A stretch of 8,203 nt of DNA, from the NCBI GenBank assembly GCA_937921835.1, contig CAKZVG010000748.1, forward strand, positions 1-8,203. Direction: 5' to 3'. Shown piece after piece: positions 7,425 to 8,203 of the stretch (positions are counted from its first letter, which is position 1; each line of letters begins with the position of its first letter). A program made the translations under genes and the position numbers. The DNA is from an uncultured Bryobacteraceae bacterium (GTDB taxonomy: Bacteria; Acidobacteriota; Terriglobia; Bryobacterales; Bryobacteraceae). The notes beneath the pieces were generated by a model. The model searched no databases. It was not told the DNA's origin and saw nothing but the letters and a program-made list of their open reading frames with translations.

Positions 7425-8203
7425 ATCTGGCGCCACTCGCGCTCGTAGTAGCGCACCAGGATCTGGTCGTTCAGCCGGTTGGGTTCGGCTGCGACGCGCC
7501 GCATGTCGTTGGGGAAAACGAACAACTGGGGCAGGTTCGCGGCCGACAGGAAACGCAGGCCCGCGGGCAGCGCCAGCGGCGGCTCATACGGGCGGCGGCC
7601 GGCCAGCACGAATCCCCATTCGCCGAACGACGGCACGTAGACATGGTACGGCCAGGCGCGCAGGCCGGCCTGCTCGATGGTGGTCACGATCGACCAGAAC
7701 GACTGCCGCGCGAACAGCGGCGAAGTGCTCTGGATGGCGGCGTAGCCGGGCTCGCTCAGATGCTTCGACAGCAGCCGGTAGAAGGCCGTGGTGTAGAGTT
7801 TGCCGAGCGAGAAGTTGGTCGGGTCGGGGAAATCGACGGCGATGAAGTCATAGACTTCGGCGCTGGCTTCGAGCCACGGAAAGGCGTCGGCGTTGACAAT
7901 GCGCACCTTGGGGGATTTCAGCGCGCCGGCGTTCAGCCCGGTGAGCAGGGGGTGGGTCGAAAACAGCGTGGTCATCTCGGGATCGAGGTCCACGAGCGTC
8001 ACCGACTCCAGGTCCGGATACTTCAGGATCTCGCGCACCGCCAGACCGTCGCCGCCGCCCAGCACGAGCACGCGCCGCGCCGGAACTGCCGCCAGCCCGG
8101 GATGCACCAGCGCCTCGTGATATCGGTACTCGTCGCGCGAGCTGAATTGCAGGTGCGAGCTCAGGAACAGCCGTATGTCGTCCTTCCAGCGCGTGAGCAC
8201 GAT
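7415..8203 (-). CDS. Spermidine synthase-like aminopropyltransferase (5' partial)
   Basis: The gene runs leftward from beyond the right edge to its stop at 7415-7417; 262 residues are visible. Counting from the visible V codon at 8200-8198, the conserved substrate motif [17 protein letters not shown] lies at 18-34, the nucleotide-binding loop VLVLGGGDG at 44-52, the acidic VTLVDLDPE at 67-75, NADAF at 103-107, and the active-site strand [15 protein letters not shown] at 122-136. These match spermidine synthases, which transfer the aminopropyl group of decarboxylated S-adenosylmethionine to putrescine, though homologues with other substrates exist. The first visible codons ([13 protein letters not shown]) resemble the junction seen in long bacterial versions that carry an N-terminal multi-helix membrane domain, so such a domain probably lies outside the window (inference). 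The GTG at 8198-8200 is internal. It converges on the MoxR operon and has no evident functional link to it. Confidence 0.9.
   Translation of the reverse strand: MVLTRWKDDIRLFLSSHLQFSSRDEYRYHEALVHPGLAAVPARRVLVLGGGDGLAVREILKYPDLESVTLVDLDPEMTTLFSTHPLLTGLNAGALKSPKVRIVNADAFPWLEASAEVYDFIAVDFPDPTNFSLGKLYTTAFYRLLSKHLSEPGYAAIQSTSPLFARQSFWSIVTTIEQAGLRAWPYHVYVPSFGEWGFVLAGRRPYEPPLALPAGLRFLSAANLPQLFVFPNDMRRVAAEPNRLNDQILVRYYEREWRQIAR

Noticed and set aside
7306..7845. 179-codon plus-strand frame across the operon end
   Set aside because: Arg/Ala/Gly-rich shadow overlapping the ends of two well-supported convergent genes.

Overview
The window is a GC-rich stretch of bacterial chromosome, densely coded, with no RNA genes, mobile elements, CRISPR arrays or phage genes that I can see. 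The protein set and style (MoxR-DUF58-BatA/WFA cluster, spermidine synthase of the type that usually carries a membrane domain, very high third-position GC) suggest an Acidobacteriota member, perhaps of the Bryobacterales/Solibacter group. This is an impression from family knowledge, not a search result.

Layout. Positions 1-404 (+) hold the 3' end of a CYTH-domain (class IV adenylate cyclase-like) gene that runs in from the left. A lower-GC gap (405-543) carries a good sigma70-type promoter (TTGCCG, 17 bp, TATATT) with an inverted repeat in its spacer and three copies of AGTAC. It leads into a small membrane-anchored protein of unknown function (544-1002, +). After 55 bp, with a TACAAT -10-like box just before the start, comes a four-gene same-strand block: MoxR AAA+ ATPase (1058-2053), a short soluble DUF58/vWA protein (2113-2997), a BatA/WFA-type membrane protein with a degenerate vWA (2997-4913), and a large membrane protein with two vWA domains and a split, cysteine-less glutamine-amidotransferase-like domain (4910-7402). 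The last three genes overlap by 1 and 4 nt and are probably translationally coupled. A 12-bp gap, with a 16-bp perfect palindrome beginning in it, separates this operon from a convergent spermidine synthase-like gene (7415-8203, -), whose 5' end lies outside the window.

How it fits together. MoxR ATPases encoded beside vWA/DUF58 and Bat proteins are generally seen as chaperone-like machines that remodel or activate partners, often envelope proteins. Here the sequence gives a clear compartment split. MoxR and DUF58 have no membrane segments and should be cytosolic. The two large proteins each have an N-terminal helical hairpin, a C-terminal helix and basic cytoplasmic loops, which places their vWA-containing bodies in the periplasm. 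Of the four vWA domains, three keep an intact metal-binding (MIDAS) motif and one (BatA/WFA) has lost it. The operon layout is a known type; the most distinctive points are the domain architecture of the last gene and the mix of intact and dead MIDAS sites.
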